From: Pseudomonadota bacterium
GTDB lineage: Bacteria > Pseudomonadota > Gammaproteobacteria > Halothiobacillales > Halothiobacillaceae
Assembly: GCA_021801265.1 (NCBI GenBank)
Contig: JAJYYE010000010.1
Span: forward strand, 124,001 to 188,000
DNA length: 64,000 bases
Direction of reading: 5' to 3'
A program made the translations under genes and the position numbers. This document shows, one piece after another, positions 9,260 to 18,570 of this stretch; position 1 is the first letter of the stretch; every line of letters begins with the position of its first letter. The notes below the pieces were generated by a model. It did no database searches. It saw only the letters and a list, made by a program, of their open reading frames with translations, and had not been told where the DNA came from.

Positions 9260-10519
9260 ATGAACCCACGAATTCAATTAGATGTCGACGGTCAAAATTT
9301 CGCCACCTGTGACGATTTTACCGTTCGCTCGGCATTTCAACCGATCATCAGTGTGGCGCACCAACGGATTGTCGGCTATGAGGGTCTGGCGCGTGTTTGG
9401 GGCGCCGATGGGCAGGCCATCCCCCCGTTTCAGTTATTTGATGCGGCACAAGATATTGAATCGTTAGTGGCTTTGGACCGAGTATGCCGCGAATTACATC
9501 TGAAAAATTTTGCCCAGGCGAATCTGCACCCGCGCTGGATTTTCATTAATGTGCACCCGCTCGTCGCCATGCACGGCCATCGATTCGGGCCGTTTTTTGC
9601 GCAAATTCTTGAGCTGTTGCAGATTGAGGGCTGGCAGGTCGTGGTTGAAATCGTTGAGGCAGAATTACCCGATGAATCTCAACTACTTGATGCGATTGCG
9701 TTATATCGTTCTTTAGGCTGTTTGGTTGCGCTGGATGATTTTGGCGTGGGCGGCTCGCAGTTCACGCGGCTTTGGCGCATTGAGGCCGATATGGTGAAAC
9801 TTGATCGCAGCCTGATTGTTGAGGCCGAAAAATCGCAACGTGCACAACGCACGCTACCCTCCTTGGTGGCGATGATTCATGAAGCAGGCAGCCTCGTGCT
9901 TCAAGAAGGCATTGAAACGCCACAGCAATTAGCTATTGCACTCAATTCAGGCGTAGATTTATTGCAAGGCTTTGGCTTGGCTCGCCCGGCCTTGCTGAAT
10001 CAAGCCGAGGCTTTTGATCGTGATTTTTTAAGCCAGGGCCTGCTCGAAACCTCGCTCGAAGTTGATCGTGCAGATCATGAACTGCATCAACAAATTATGG
10101 CCGTGACCGAGCGTTTTGAAGACATGCTGGTCGCCTTGGAGCGCGATGTACCCTTGGCCATTGCCGCCAAGGCGTTGCTATCCATGCATATGGTTGCCCG
10201 GGTGTTTGTGCTGGATGGTGATGGCTGCCAGCATGCCCAAACGGTTCACGGTGCCTTTGCGCCGGTATCCATTAAAAATCGTTTTCGCCCGCTCGCCAAT
10301 GCCGAGGGCGCCAGCTGGGCGAAACGCCCGTATTTTCGGCGGGCGATGATTGAGCCGGGCATGGTGCAAATTAGCCGCCCGTACCTGTCGGTTGCCGGCG
10401 GCAATTTGTGCCGCACCCTGTCCTATTGTCGCGCCCATGCGCCGCATCATGGAATTAAGGTGGTGTGCTGCGATATTAACTGGGCGGATATGCAGGAAAC
10501 CATTCTGTCGCAATCATAA
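9260..10519 (+). CDS. EAL-domain c-di-GMP phosphodiesterase with C-terminal PDC-like sensor domain
   Basis: 419 residues with no signal peptide or membrane segment, so cytoplasmic. The EAL domain covers about residues 22-255 and keeps the catalytic set: YEGLARVW (EAL motif as EGL), FINVHP (Asn), VVEIVEAE (Glu), ALDDFGVGG (Asp pair), MVKLD (Lys) and QEGIETP (Glu). It is therefore probably active in hydrolysing c-di-GMP to pGpG. A helical linker leads to a domain (about 280-415) containing WAKRPYFRRAM and VQISRPYLSVAGG, the pattern of PDC/Cache-like ligand-binding domains, here after rather than before the output domain. The GTG/ATG context is plain: ATG at 9260. It stands alone on the plus strand, 86 bp before ycjX. 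Confidence 0.88.
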   Translation: MNPRIQLDVDGQNFATCDDFTVRSAFQPIISVAHQRIVGYEGLARVWGADGQAIPPFQLFDAAQDIESLVALDRVCRELHLKNFAQANLHPRWIFINVHPLVAMHGHRFGPFFAQILELLQIEGWQVVVEIVEAELPDESQLLDAIALYRSLGCLVALDDFGVGGSQFTRLWRIEADMVKLDRSLIVEAEKSQRAQRTLPSLVAMIHEAGSLVLQEGIETPQQLAIALNSGVDLLQGFGLARPALLNQAEAFDRDFLSQGLLETSLEVDRADHELHQQIMAVTERFEDMLVALERDVPLAIAAKALLSMHMVARVFVLDGDGCQHAQTVHGAFAPVSIKNRFRPLANAEGASWAKRPYFRRAMIEPGMVQISRPYLSVAGGNLCRTLSYCRAHAPHHGIKVVCCDINWADMQETILSQS

Positions 10520-10605
10520 TCTGTATGCCTTGCTTGGTTGCATTTGCGTCCTGTTAAGATGGACCATCGTGGCTCATCCTGGAGCCGGTTCAAAGGCAGG
10601 ACACA

Positions 10606-11940
10606 TTGGCACGTTCACTATTCACATCCAAGATTCCCGTCACGCGTATTGGTATTACCGGGTTATCCCAAGCAGGTAAATCCACCTTGATTACCGCGCT
10701 GATTAATCATCTGGAAAATATCCGGCGGGGGGCACTATCGCAGCAAGTGGTACTGCACGAATTCGCGCATGGTCACTGGTTGCGCGGCGTTGAACCTGCG
10801 TTCGATTACGATGCCGGTTTGCATGCGCTCACTAATACGCCACCCGCCTGGCCACAATCCACCACGGATTGGTCGATCGCGCAGATCGAATTAACCATTG
10901 ATCGCCCGTGGTACTCCACCAAACCCCGCCGACGTATCATTGAATTGCTGGATTATCCCGGCGAATGGCTGCTGGATTTATGTTTATTGGAATGGGATTA
11001 CCCCGCCTTTTGTGCGGCGACTTGGTCCTGGTGCAGCCAGACACCCCGGCATGAAATTGCCGCTGACTTAATTCAGGAACTTGCCGCCATTGATCCCCAT
11101 GCGCCGGTGGACTTGGCGTATCTTGCCCAATTGCAACACCGCTGGGCAGCATTTTTGGCAGACTGTCGCCTGCCGCCCTATCAATTAAGCCGCAATCTTC
11201 CGGGGCGTTTTTTGCTGAACGGCGCGCACTACCATCCGGAAAAACGCCCCTTTGTCCCCTTGTTCGCCCTCGATTTGGTGGGCGGCAACGCGACGACGAG
11301 CTTTCCCGCAGATTCCTGGGGTGCGGTGTGTGCGCACAATTATCTGAACTATCGGGATCATGAGGCGAAACCATTTTTCACCCGCCATTTTCAGAATGTG
11401 GACGCCCAAGTCATTTTGATTGATTTGCTGGGCGCCATGACGGCGGGCCCGGATGCGCTAAAAGACATGCGCGCCGCCCTGGAAGGCGTCTTACAGCCCT
11501 TCCGCTACGGCACCGATCACTGGTTGGGGCGTTTATTCCGCCGAAAAATCCGGCGCGTGGCCGTGTGTGCCACCAAGATGGATCACCTGCTCCCTGACGA
11601 TCAAAAACGCCTGCAATCGTTATTGGAATCGTATTTGTATGAAACCGTGCAGCGATTAGCGGCCGAGTCGATTGAACTGAATGTGATGGCGATTGCCGCA
11701 GTGCAATCAGCACGGGTACACGAGGATTCATCCGGCACACAGAGCCTCATTGGACGCGATAAACGCACCGGCCAACGGGTGCAGTTCACCCCGCCGAGCT
11801 TGCCGCCTACGATGCCACATAACCTCAATCTTAAAATCGGGGATTTGCCGCAATTAGCCCCGCCCACGGGTTTAGACCGCGCGCAGGCCTTTCCCGGGCG
11901 GCGTATTGATCAACTCCTGGCTTTTTTGCTGGCCGACTAG
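10606..11940 (+). CDS. ycjX: YcjX-family stress-associated P-loop ATPase/GTPase (DUF463)
   Basis: 444 residues, close to E. coli YcjX (465). The P-loop GITGLSQAGKSTL is at about residues 14-26. The region ELLDYPGEWLLDL (about 105-118) is the Walker-B-like element of this family. The initiation codon is a TTG at 10606-10608 with AGGA five bases upstream, and no ATG is available before the P-loop. YcjX and YcjF are paired in many proteobacteria and induced by heat shock or phage-shock signals in E. coli; their biochemical role is unsettled. The ycjF start follows after 9 bp, so the two form one transcription unit. Confidence 0.9.
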   Translation: MARSLFTSKIPVTRIGITGLSQAGKSTLITALINHLENIRRGALSQQVVLHEFAHGHWLRGVEPAFDYDAGLHALTNTPPAWPQSTTDWSIAQIELTIDRPWYSTKPRRRIIELLDYPGEWLLDLCLLEWDYPAFCAATWSWCSQTPRHEIAADLIQELAAIDPHAPVDLAYLAQLQHRWAAFLADCRLPPYQLSRNLPGRFLLNGAHYHPEKRPFVPLFALDLVGGNATTSFPADSWGAVCAHNYLNYRDHEAKPFFTRHFQNVDAQVILIDLLGAMTAGPDALKDMRAALEGVLQPFRYGTDHWLGRLFRRKIRRVAVCATKMDHLLPDDQKRLQSLLESYLYETVQRLAAESIELNVMAIAAVQSARVHEDSSGTQSLIGRDKRTGQRVQFTPPSLPPTMPHNLNLKIGDLPQLAPPTGLDRAQAFPGRRIDQLLAFLLAD

Positions 11941-11949
11941 GAACCTTTC

Positions 11950-12930
11950 ATGAGCGACTCATCACAAACACCCGACAGTTTTCTGCGCACCGTGATTCAC
12001 GCCGTAGGCGATCAAGTGCCGCCGATTGATGCCGAGCAAATTCGCCGGGATCATCAACTCGAAGCAGAACCCGAGCCGCTCTTGCCTGCCCCGCATGGCC
12101 ATTGGTTTGGCCGTCTGGTCACCAGCGCCCTGCTGATTTGGCTGACCGTTATCTGGGCACAAACCGTGGTGTGGGGCTGGGCGCTGCATGTTGTGATTGG
12201 CACGGTATTACTCGTAGCGGGTATCGCTATTTTGAGTGGTTTCCTCCTGCTCGGCTGGCAGGCACGGCGGGCACGACAAAAGCTCGATGACATTTCCGCG
12301 ATTCAAGCTCAGTTTAAAGCGGCGCAGCAACCCTATGCAGCCCAAACGGGCGTGCTCGTGCTCACCCAACGCATTGTGCAGCTTTATCGTGCAAGCCCAC
12401 TGCAGGCCGAGTTGGCGCAGACGCTCAGCTCGGTGGATGAAAGCTGGTCGTATGCGGAACTCGCGCAGCATCTGGAGCGCTGGTATGCGCCGCAAGATCG
12501 GGAAGCCGCCCGGCTCATTCAACGCGAAGCCATTCGAACCGGAATTTTTATCGCAGCCAGCCCTTATCCGCTGCTGGATTTTTTACTGGTGGCCTGGCGC
12601 AATGTCGCCCTGGTTGAGCGCGTGGCCTTGATTTATAACCTCAAACTTTCTGCTCCGGCGCGCTGGCATTTGTATCAAATGATTTTGCGCAATATTGCAT
12701 TCACCACCGTGACAGAAACGGTGCTGGATTCCGTGAGCCAATCGTGGTTATCCAATGTGCTATTACAAGTAGGTGTGCGTGCCGGCCAAGGGGTTGGCGT
12801 CGCACTGTACTCCGTTCGCATTGGCCATCAATCCATGCGGCTGTGTCGGGTCGTTTCCGAAACGCGGCCGTTAATGGATCGGAATATCGGCAAAATGGTC
12901 ATTGAAGCAGTTCGGTCGCGGGTGAACTGA
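11950..12930 (+). CDS. ycjF: YcjF-family inner membrane protein (DUF697)
   Basis: 326 residues with two adjacent hydrophobic helices at about residues 57-75 and 78-98, followed by a long alpha-helical cytoplasmic region ending in the DUF697 domain (about 195-320). This matches the YcjF/TIGR01620 layout. It is the membrane partner of the ATPase encoded just upstream and is probably co-translated with it (9-bp gap). No promoter of its own is apparent. Function in the family is not established; a role in envelope stress is inferred from the ycjX pairing. Confidence 0.88.
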   Translation: MSDSSQTPDSFLRTVIHAVGDQVPPIDAEQIRRDHQLEAEPEPLLPAPHGHWFGRLVTSALLIWLTVIWAQTVVWGWALHVVIGTVLLVAGIAILSGFLLLGWQARRARQKLDDISAIQAQFKAAQQPYAAQTGVLVLTQRIVQLYRASPLQAELAQTLSSVDESWSYAELAQHLERWYAPQDREAARLIQREAIRTGIFIAASPYPLLDFLLVAWRNVALVERVALIYNLKLSAPARWHLYQMILRNIAFTTVTETVLDSVSQSWLSNVLLQVGVRAGQGVGVALYSVRIGHQSMRLCRVVSETRPLMDRNIGKMVIEAVRSRVN

Positions 12931-13227
12931 TTCCTTGATCCCTTTTTTGGTGCGAAAAAATATTTTCACGCACTAAAACAAACCATTGATTATGAACCCA
13001 TGATCCACGCGTCTCAGTCCCTCTACCCAAAAACCTGATATTTCTTAATATGTTATCCGTGTTACCGCCTTGAAACATCATGGACACCTCACGCAGTGAT
13101 CCAAGCCATTAAAAACAAACCCATTTTTAAAATCATATCCCACTGTTTTAAATGATTATTTTTTGATTATCACAAAGATGGACTATTACTTGCTATAACA
13201 TCACGAAACTCACCAACAGGTACTTTC
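12931..13227. promoter_or_regulatory. AT-rich intergenic region upstream of the chemoreceptor, with promoter candidates
   Basis: No gene is seen in these 297 bp. At 12948-12975 a hairpin with GTGCG/CGCAC arms around an A/T-rich centre follows the ycjF stop; it lacks a following T-run, so it is a poor terminator. Near the chemoreceptor, TGG at 13179-13181 and TTGCT at 13190-13194 give GG-N10-GC spacing, as in sigma-54 promoters, with a weak -24 element. The overlapping TGCTATAAC at 13191-13199 would also serve as an extended -10 for sigma-70. The sequence does not decide between them. Confidence 0.3.
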
Positions 13228-15378
13228 ATGATGCAACTGAAAAGTGAAGCCATGGCACTGTCCCAATCAGAACGCAGTTGGCTGCCCTGGTTTGGGGCGA
13301 ATGGCGCTTTTTCTCTTAAATGGTCAAGTTATCTCAATCGGAAAACGTATCCGGCGGTCGAGAAAATATTTGAGGGGATTGCTGCCACCCGGATGAAGTT
13401 ATTGCTTCTTTGGACAGAAAATCATTGGTCGCACCTAGCGCATCTCGCCGATGACCTGGTTGATCAATTCCCCGCGATTTCGGCGCAACTTTTGGTAGGA
13501 AAACGCGCAGCGCTGCCTGATTTTTCTGAATTATTTGTGATTGACACCGAAGGCAACGTGATCGCGTCAAGCCACGCAAACCGCATCGGCAAACGCGAAC
13601 TTAACACCCGATCCATCCAAAAAGGGTTAAATGCGCCTTTTTTGCACGGGCCTTATGCCGATGCCGTCACTCGCGATATTGGTCCCTCGACCTCACGGTT
13701 TCACGATGCCGTAACCTTAATGTTTTACCAGCCCATTCTGCGTGAAGATAAGGCAGTGGGATGTCTTTGTGGCCGGGTACCCAATGATGTGATTGGTGAT
13801 TTGATTCAACGTGAAGCGGGCCATATTTATCCTGAATCGGGCGACAATTATTTGTTCATGGTTGAATCTCGCCACGATCCCTCCGTCAGTGTAGGCACCG
13901 CATTATCCCGCTCACGATTTGAAGACAATACATTTGCCCATGGGGAAAATCTGAAAAGTGGCGTTCATACACGTTGGGGCACAGTTCAAATCAAAGAACA
14001 TACCGAGCTTGAACTCAGGTTCACCGACCCGGCCACCGGTCAGCTACATCCTGGGGTCCGGGAAACCATTCGTCAGGGTGAGAATTTATTTATTACCTAC
14101 CCAGGTTACTCCGATTACCGCCATATACCGGTCATCGGCAAGGGGGTCACGTTTCAACTGCCGGGGTCGCCGGATCGCTGGGGCATGATGTGCGAAGCGG
14201 ATTTAGCCGAAGTTTACCGTCGTCGCTCCATCAGTTTCCGACTGATGAGTTTGTTTTTATGGATCACCGGATTGGTGATCGGTTCCAGCCTATTAATCCC
14301 ACACGTTCTTGCGGGTTATTTGCCGAACAGGGCATTGGACGCACTGAATTTACTCTTGTTTCTGGCAGGGGCCTGGGGGTTTTATCGATGGGGGCCCGCG
14401 CGATTGTCCAAAAAAATGGATGAAATGACTGAGGTCATTCGCACCATTGCCGAGGGTGAGGGCAATCTGCGACAACGCCTTGACTCAGAGAAAATGGTGG
14501 CCGATGAAACCGGAGACATGGGTCGCTGGATCAATAGTTTTATTGATAATCTCGATGGCATTGTGGGTCAAGTGATCGTGGCGGCAAGCGACGTTAAAGT
14601 CACCAATGAACATATGTTTCTGCGAAATAGCTCGGTTTTAGCGACCTCAATAGCTGTGTCGGATGCCGCCAAGCACATGCGTACCATGATCGAACAGCAA
14701 CTCATTGAGATCGAACAGTCTGCTTTAACCGCTAATCAAATGAAACAGGTGATGGAACGGGTTGTCGCCGACGCAAAAATTCAATTTGAATCGGTGCGCG
14801 CGGGCACGCAAGCCATTCGCGATGTGGTTGAAACCTCAGCCAGAACCGTGCAATCGCTGGATGGCCGCACGGCAGAAATTGGCAATATTGTGCAAGTGAT
14901 TTCAGAAATTGCGAATCAAACCAACTTGTTGGCGCTGAATGCGGCAATTGAGGCGGCGAGAGCCGGAGAGCACGGCCGGGGGTTTTCCGTGGTGGCCGAA
15001 GAGGTCCGTAATTTAGCCTCACGCACCGCCAATGCCACGCAACATATCCGCACCATGATTGAAAACATTCAGGCAGAAACCAAGGAAGCAGTTGCTTTTA
15101 TGGAACAGGGTGTCGGTGGTGTTGATCGAAGTTTGCGCTTGGCTGAAAGCGGCTCATCTGAAAACATCGAGTTGCATGAAATTGTCCAAAGCATGTTTGA
15201 GCGCATCCAACGGATTGAACAGGGTAGCCATAAATACAACCACACGATTCAAACCGTTGCGGACATCACAACGGACATGAATCACTCCATCGTTGGCATG
15301 CAAACCAGTGCGGATCAAGTGCGACATACCGCAAACAAACTCAATCAGTTGGTGAGCCAATTTCATGTCAGCGAATAG
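13228..15378 (+). CDS. Methyl-accepting chemotaxis protein with N-terminal Cache-like sensor before a TM hairpin
   Basis: 716 residues. The signalling tip is unmistakable: [20 protein letters not shown] (about residues 562-581), followed by [16 protein letters not shown] Cache/PDC-like sensor occupies about 95-325 ([17 protein letters not shown], then [16 protein letters not shown]). Two hydrophobic helices lie only after the sensor, at about 336-360 and 366-388, and a HAMP-like segment follows ([16 protein letters not shown]). No signal or TM helix precedes the sensor, so both sensor and kinase-control regions may be cytoplasmic, unlike classical receptors. No che gene is in the window. ATG at 13228 follows an AGGTA-type weak ribosome site. 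Confidence 0.9.
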   Translation: MMQLKSEAMALSQSERSWLPWFGANGAFSLKWSSYLNRKTYPAVEKIFEGIAATRMKLLLLWTENHWSHLAHLADDLVDQFPAISAQLLVGKRAALPDFSELFVIDTEGNVIASSHANRIGKRELNTRSIQKGLNAPFLHGPYADAVTRDIGPSTSRFHDAVTLMFYQPILREDKAVGCLCGRVPNDVIGDLIQREAGHIYPESGDNYLFMVESRHDPSVSVGTALSRSRFEDNTFAHGENLKSGVHTRWGTVQIKEHTELELRFTDPATGQLHPGVRETIRQGENLFITYPGYSDYRHIPVIGKGVTFQLPGSPDRWGMMCEADLAEVYRRRSISFRLMSLFLWITGLVIGSSLLIPHVLAGYLPNRALDALNLLLFLAGAWGFYRWGPARLSKKMDEMTEVIRTIAEGEGNLRQRLDSEKMVADETGDMGRWINSFIDNLDGIVGQVIVAASDVKVTNEHMFLRNSSVLATSIAVSDAAKHMRTMIEQQLIEIEQSALTANQMKQVMERVVADAKIQFESVRAGTQAIRDVVETSARTVQSLDGRTAEIGNIVQVISEIANQTNLLALNAAIEAARAGEHGRGFSVVAEEVRNLASRTANATQHIRTMIENIQAETKEAVAFMEQGVGGVDRSLRLAESGSSENIELHEIVQSMFERIQRIEQGSHKYNHTIQTVADITTDMNHSIVGMQTSADQVRHTANKLNQLVSQFHVSE

Positions 15379-15455
15379 CGATCGATGGAACTCAGCAAAA
15401 CCCACTCATCTCCTACAAGAATGTTACAATTAAATCATTGGGTTATGCGGCAATT

Positions 15456-15473
15456 ATTTAGTCAAGACTAAAT
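15456..15473. promoter_or_regulatory. 18-bp perfect inverted repeat upstream of the cation efflux gene
   Basis: ATTTAGTC-AA-GACTAAAT is a perfect inverted repeat with 8-base arms, ending 34 bp before the efflux gene ATG. This is a position typical of a repressor or activator site overlapping the promoter. It is not a Fur, Zur or MerR consensus that I recognise. No regulator gene is adjacent. Confidence 0.35.
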
Positions 15474-15507
15474 CAAGGCCACTCCGTGTTTTTATAGGAA
15501 TTGGGTT

Positions 15508-16419
15508 ATGTCCAGCCGTGAGGCGCGCTTACTTCGTCGAGTGACAACGGCTTCCGTTACGGTTGCTTTGTTGTTGATTGTCTTGAAGTTAATGGCCACC
15601 ATCAGCACCAACGCGATCAGCATGATGGCATCACTGATTGATTCAACCATGGATTTGTTTGCATCCCTGGTCACGCTCTTTGCCGTGCGCATTGCATTGC
15701 AGCCGCCTGATGAAGATCATCGATTTGGCCATGGCAAAGCCGAGCCGTTGGCTGCCTTGGCTCAGGCGATGTTTATTGCAGGCTCCGGGGCTTTCTTGTT
15801 TCTTGAAGCCGCACAGCGGCTCATTCGGCCACAACCGATTGATACGGCAGGTTTAGGCATCCTGGTGATGCTCATTTCGATGCTGGCAACTGTCGGCTTG
15901 CTCTTGTTTCAACGCCATGTCATTAAAATCACCCAGTCACCTGCCATTAAGGCAGATGCGGCGCATTACGGGTCTGATTTTGTCGTCAATGCGGCCACCA
16001 TTGCCGCACTGATACTCGCCAATCAGGGATTTCATTGGGTTGATCCGGTATTTGGTACGGCTGTAGGGGTCTTTGTTCTATTCGGAGCCTGGCATGTGGG
16101 ACGCAAGGCGCTGGATCAACTCATGGATCGGGAAGTACTGGATGGCAGTGAACTTAAAATTCACGCCATCGCGGTGGGGCATCCCGATGTGAAAGCAGCC
16201 GATCATATCCGCACCCGCATGGCGGGACGAACCATGATCATCCAGCTCTATATTTATCTGCGAAATGATTTGGATTTGGCCCACGCCCATGTGATTGGCG
16301 ATGAAGTCGCCGATCGAATTCAAGGTTTTTTCCCCGGTGCCGATATTCTCATCCATGAAGAACCGTATCACGAATCCTTTCAGTCCAGTGAGCATGTAAA
16401 ACCCAGGAGTTATCTATGA
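15508..16419 (+). CDS. Cation diffusion facilitator family metal efflux protein (FieF/YiiP type)
   Basis: 303 residues, normal for FieF-like CDF antiporters that export Zn2+/Fe2+/Cd2+ in exchange for protons. Six TM helices lie within about residues 10-210. Site-A residues are visible in SLIDSTMDLF (TM2) and DAAHYGSDFVVN (TM5, His and Asp). The loop DEDHRFGHGKAEPLA is the family motif between TM2 and TM3. The cytoplasmic C-terminal domain (about 215-290) carries the metal-binding histidines (HPDVKAADH, LAHAHVIGDE). AGGA lies eight bases before the ATG. The stop codon overlaps the next start (ATGA), so the downstream small protein is translationally coupled. Confidence 0.9.
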   Translation: MSSREARLLRRVTTASVTVALLLIVLKLMATISTNAISMMASLIDSTMDLFASLVTLFAVRIALQPPDEDHRFGHGKAEPLAALAQAMFIAGSGAFLFLEAAQRLIRPQPIDTAGLGILVMLISMLATVGLLLFQRHVIKITQSPAIKADAAHYGSDFVVNAATIAALILANQGFHWVDPVFGTAVGVFVLFGAWHVGRKALDQLMDREVLDGSELKIHAIAVGHPDVKAADHIRTRMAGRTMIIQLYIYLRNDLDLAHAHVIGDEVADRIQGFFPGADILIHEEPYHESFQSSEHVKPRSYL

Positions 16420-16610
16420 GCAGCAGTGTATCCGGCATCAGCAGCATGGCGCAATCCCAAGTTCAGGAAGCCGCACAAATGGCCCTGTTGAAAAAATCGA
16501 TCGACATTCAAGCCCAAGGCATTCTGCCCTTAATCAATTCTGTTGTACAAAACAACCCCGCCGCTGTTAACCCCAGTAATTTGGGCAATGCGGTCGATGT
16601 GCGGGCTTAA
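16416..16610 (+). CDS. Small YjfB-family putative motility protein
   Basis: A 64-residue protein whose ATG overlaps the stop of the cation efflux gene. It has the pattern of the YjfB family (Pfam putative motility protein): a short N-terminus, an amphipathic helix ending MALLKKSIDIQAQGILPLI, then a polar tail (NPSNLGNAVDVRA). Members are small, uncharacterised, and often encoded near flagellar or chemotaxis genes; the chemoreceptor lies 1 kb upstream here. No membrane segment or signal is present. The family assignment rests on the LLKK-x-ID-x-QA core and on length. Confidence 0.7.
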   Translation: MSSSVSGISSMAQSQVQEAAQMALLKKSIDIQAQGILPLINSVVQNNPAAVNPSNLGNAVDVRA

Positions 16611-16680
16611 CGCGGTTTAACCTGCTCAGGGCCACGCTGAAGCGCGCTTCCTCTTCCTGATCGAAACCGTTGACAGGCTC

Positions 16681-18471
16681 TTAAGATAAAACGTCTTCAG
16701 ACAGTTGGGCATTATCCAAAATCAAGCGGCGCCCATGCAACGCGTGCAGGGCGGTGCGATGCCCCACACTCACCACGGCCATGTTTGGCATCTGCTTGAA
16801 GATCAATTGATATAACGCCTGCTCGCTGGCTTCATCCAAAGCAGAAGTCGCTTCATCCAGAAATACCAATTGCGGTTGTTGCAGAACTACCCGTGCAATG
16901 GCAATTCGTTGCTGCTCACCCAGCGACAATATTTGCGGCCACGGTTCAATGGCATCGAGCATCGGGACAAGCGCGGGCAAGCCCACCACAGTTAATACCT
17001 CCGCCAAAATATCGTCGGCCGTGGTTTGTGCCGCTTGAGGGTAAAGCAGCACATCCCGAAGCGTGCCGAGTGGCAAATAAGGCCGCTGCGGTAAAAATAG
17101 CGTGCCTGACCCGGCAGGCAAAGCCACCTGCCCCTGTCCAAATGGCCAGATGCCCGCCAAACCGCGCAGCAAGGTACTTTTTCCGGCACCCGATTTACCC
17201 GTAATTAACACGTGCTCGCCACGCAATAAGGTGAAATCAAACTGATTCAGCAGGGCACGACCATCGGGTAAATGAATGGAGAGTCGCCGCACCGTTAATA
17301 CGGCCTCGGTATTTTTCGCAAGGGGTGAGCGTTGAATTTGGAATTCACCCCGATGGAGGGTTTCAACTTCTGTCACCAAGCGGCGAAATCCGTGTAACCG
17401 ATCAACCACCGCATGCCATTGCGCAAAATTATCGTAGCTCTGGGCGATGTAGGCGAAGGCGCTTTGCACATTGCCAAAGGCGGAACTCACTTGCATTAAA
17501 AAACCCAACGGCACCGCTTTGGTGAAATACGCAGCGGCGGCAGCGAGAAACGGCAAAATAACCGCCACCTGGCTGAAGTAGCTGCTGAACCAGTTAAAGC
17601 GCTTTTGCCTTAAAATCAATCGCTTGTAGTTATCGAACACCCGATCAAACCGCTCACTGAACAGGGCTTGCTCTTTGTGTTCGCCACCATAAAACGCGAC
17701 CGCTTCGCTATTCTCCCGCAACCGCATGAGGCTGAACCGGAAATCCGCCTGCAAGCGCTGCTGGTTAAAGTTCAACCAAATCAATGGGTTACCAACCTTG
17801 GCCGCAACCCATGTCCATACCACCGCATACAGCAGCGCGACCCAGACCAAAAAACCCGGAATATGGTGTTCCACGCCGCCCCAAGGAATAACCACCTTGG
17901 CCGAAAGCACCCAGAGCAACCCGATAAATGCCACAAGATTCGCCACCGAGCTCAAAATACCCGTAAACAAACTGGTGGTGAGCTGCGAGAACATATTCAA
18001 ATCATCGGCAATCCGTTGATCCGGGTTATCTTGGCCGCGCTGAAAAACCTCCATGTGGTAATAGGTTTGCGCCGATAAATACCGAGCGAGATAATCCCCG
18101 GTCAGCCAGCGTCGCCAGCGCAAATCCAGGAGTTGCGAGAGGTAGGTCTGGTATACGCTCAAGGCAATCGCGCCGAACGCGAGCAAGGCAAATTCGCCCA
18201 AGAGCGTCCAAAAGCCGGGCTGATCGTAATTTTGCAACGCATTGTAAAAGCGGTTGTACCAGTCGGTTATTTGCAGATTAATAGTCACCAGCAAAAGCGT
18301 GGTGGCAATAATTGCCAGCAGGAAGCCACGCGCCTTCCATCGATCTTCTGAATGCATAAAATAGGGCTTTGCCAAGGTCCAAACCGTCGCAAAAAATGCG
18401 CGATTGAACCGGCGCGATTGCAGGGCCAGAGCCTGAATGCCCGGAGCTGTATCTTTAGGATCGAGTTGCAT
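16681..18471 (-). CDS. ABC transporter permease-ATPase of the SbmA/BacA-YddA type
   Basis: 596 residues from the ATG at 18469-18471, which has GGAA six bases upstream; a longer frame to 18522 begins at TTG without a ribosome site. The membrane half (about residues 45-345) is of the SbmA/BacA class, with ITDWYNRFYNALQNYD and the RWRRWLTGDYLARYL segment as its markers. The C-terminal ATPase carries Walker A GKSGAGKSTLLRGL, signature LSLGEQQRIAIAR and Walker B LVFLDEATSALDE. Relatives import peptides, B12-like compounds or very long fatty acids; YddA-type members are uncharacterised. It stands alone, with its 3' end facing the YjfB-like gene. Confidence 0.88.
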   Translation of the reverse strand: MQLDPKDTAPGIQALALQSRRFNRAFFATVWTLAKPYFMHSEDRWKARGFLLAIIATTLLLVTINLQITDWYNRFYNALQNYDQPGFWTLLGEFALLAFGAIALSVYQTYLSQLLDLRWRRWLTGDYLARYLSAQTYYHMEVFQRGQDNPDQRIADDLNMFSQLTTSLFTGILSSVANLVAFIGLLWVLSAKVVIPWGGVEHHIPGFLVWVALLYAVVWTWVAAKVGNPLIWLNFNQQRLQADFRFSLMRLRENSEAVAFYGGEHKEQALFSERFDRVFDNYKRLILRQKRFNWFSSYFSQVAVILPFLAAAAAYFTKAVPLGFLMQVSSAFGNVQSAFAYIAQSYDNFAQWHAVVDRLHGFRRLVTEVETLHRGEFQIQRSPLAKNTEAVLTVRRLSIHLPDGRALLNQFDFTLLRGEHVLITGKSGAGKSTLLRGLAGIWPFGQGQVALPAGSGTLFLPQRPYLPLGTLRDVLLYPQAAQTTADDILAEVLTVVGLPALVPMLDAIEPWPQILSLGEQQRIAIARVVLQQPQLVFLDEATSALDEASEQALYQLIFKQMPNMAVVSVGHRTALHALHGRRLILDNAQLSEDVLS

Positions 18472-18570
18472 GGCCGTTCCGCTGTGGTTGAGTTGCCCGC
18501 ACTTGGAGTGCAAATGCGGCAATGAGGTTCCCTATCTATCCGTCTTGGTTATTTTTATTGCTTGAGAAGC

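Noticed and set aside
12948-12975. GTGCG/CGCAC hairpin after ycjF as a terminator
   Set aside because: No T-run follows the stem on the plus strand, so it is not a convincing rho-independent terminator.
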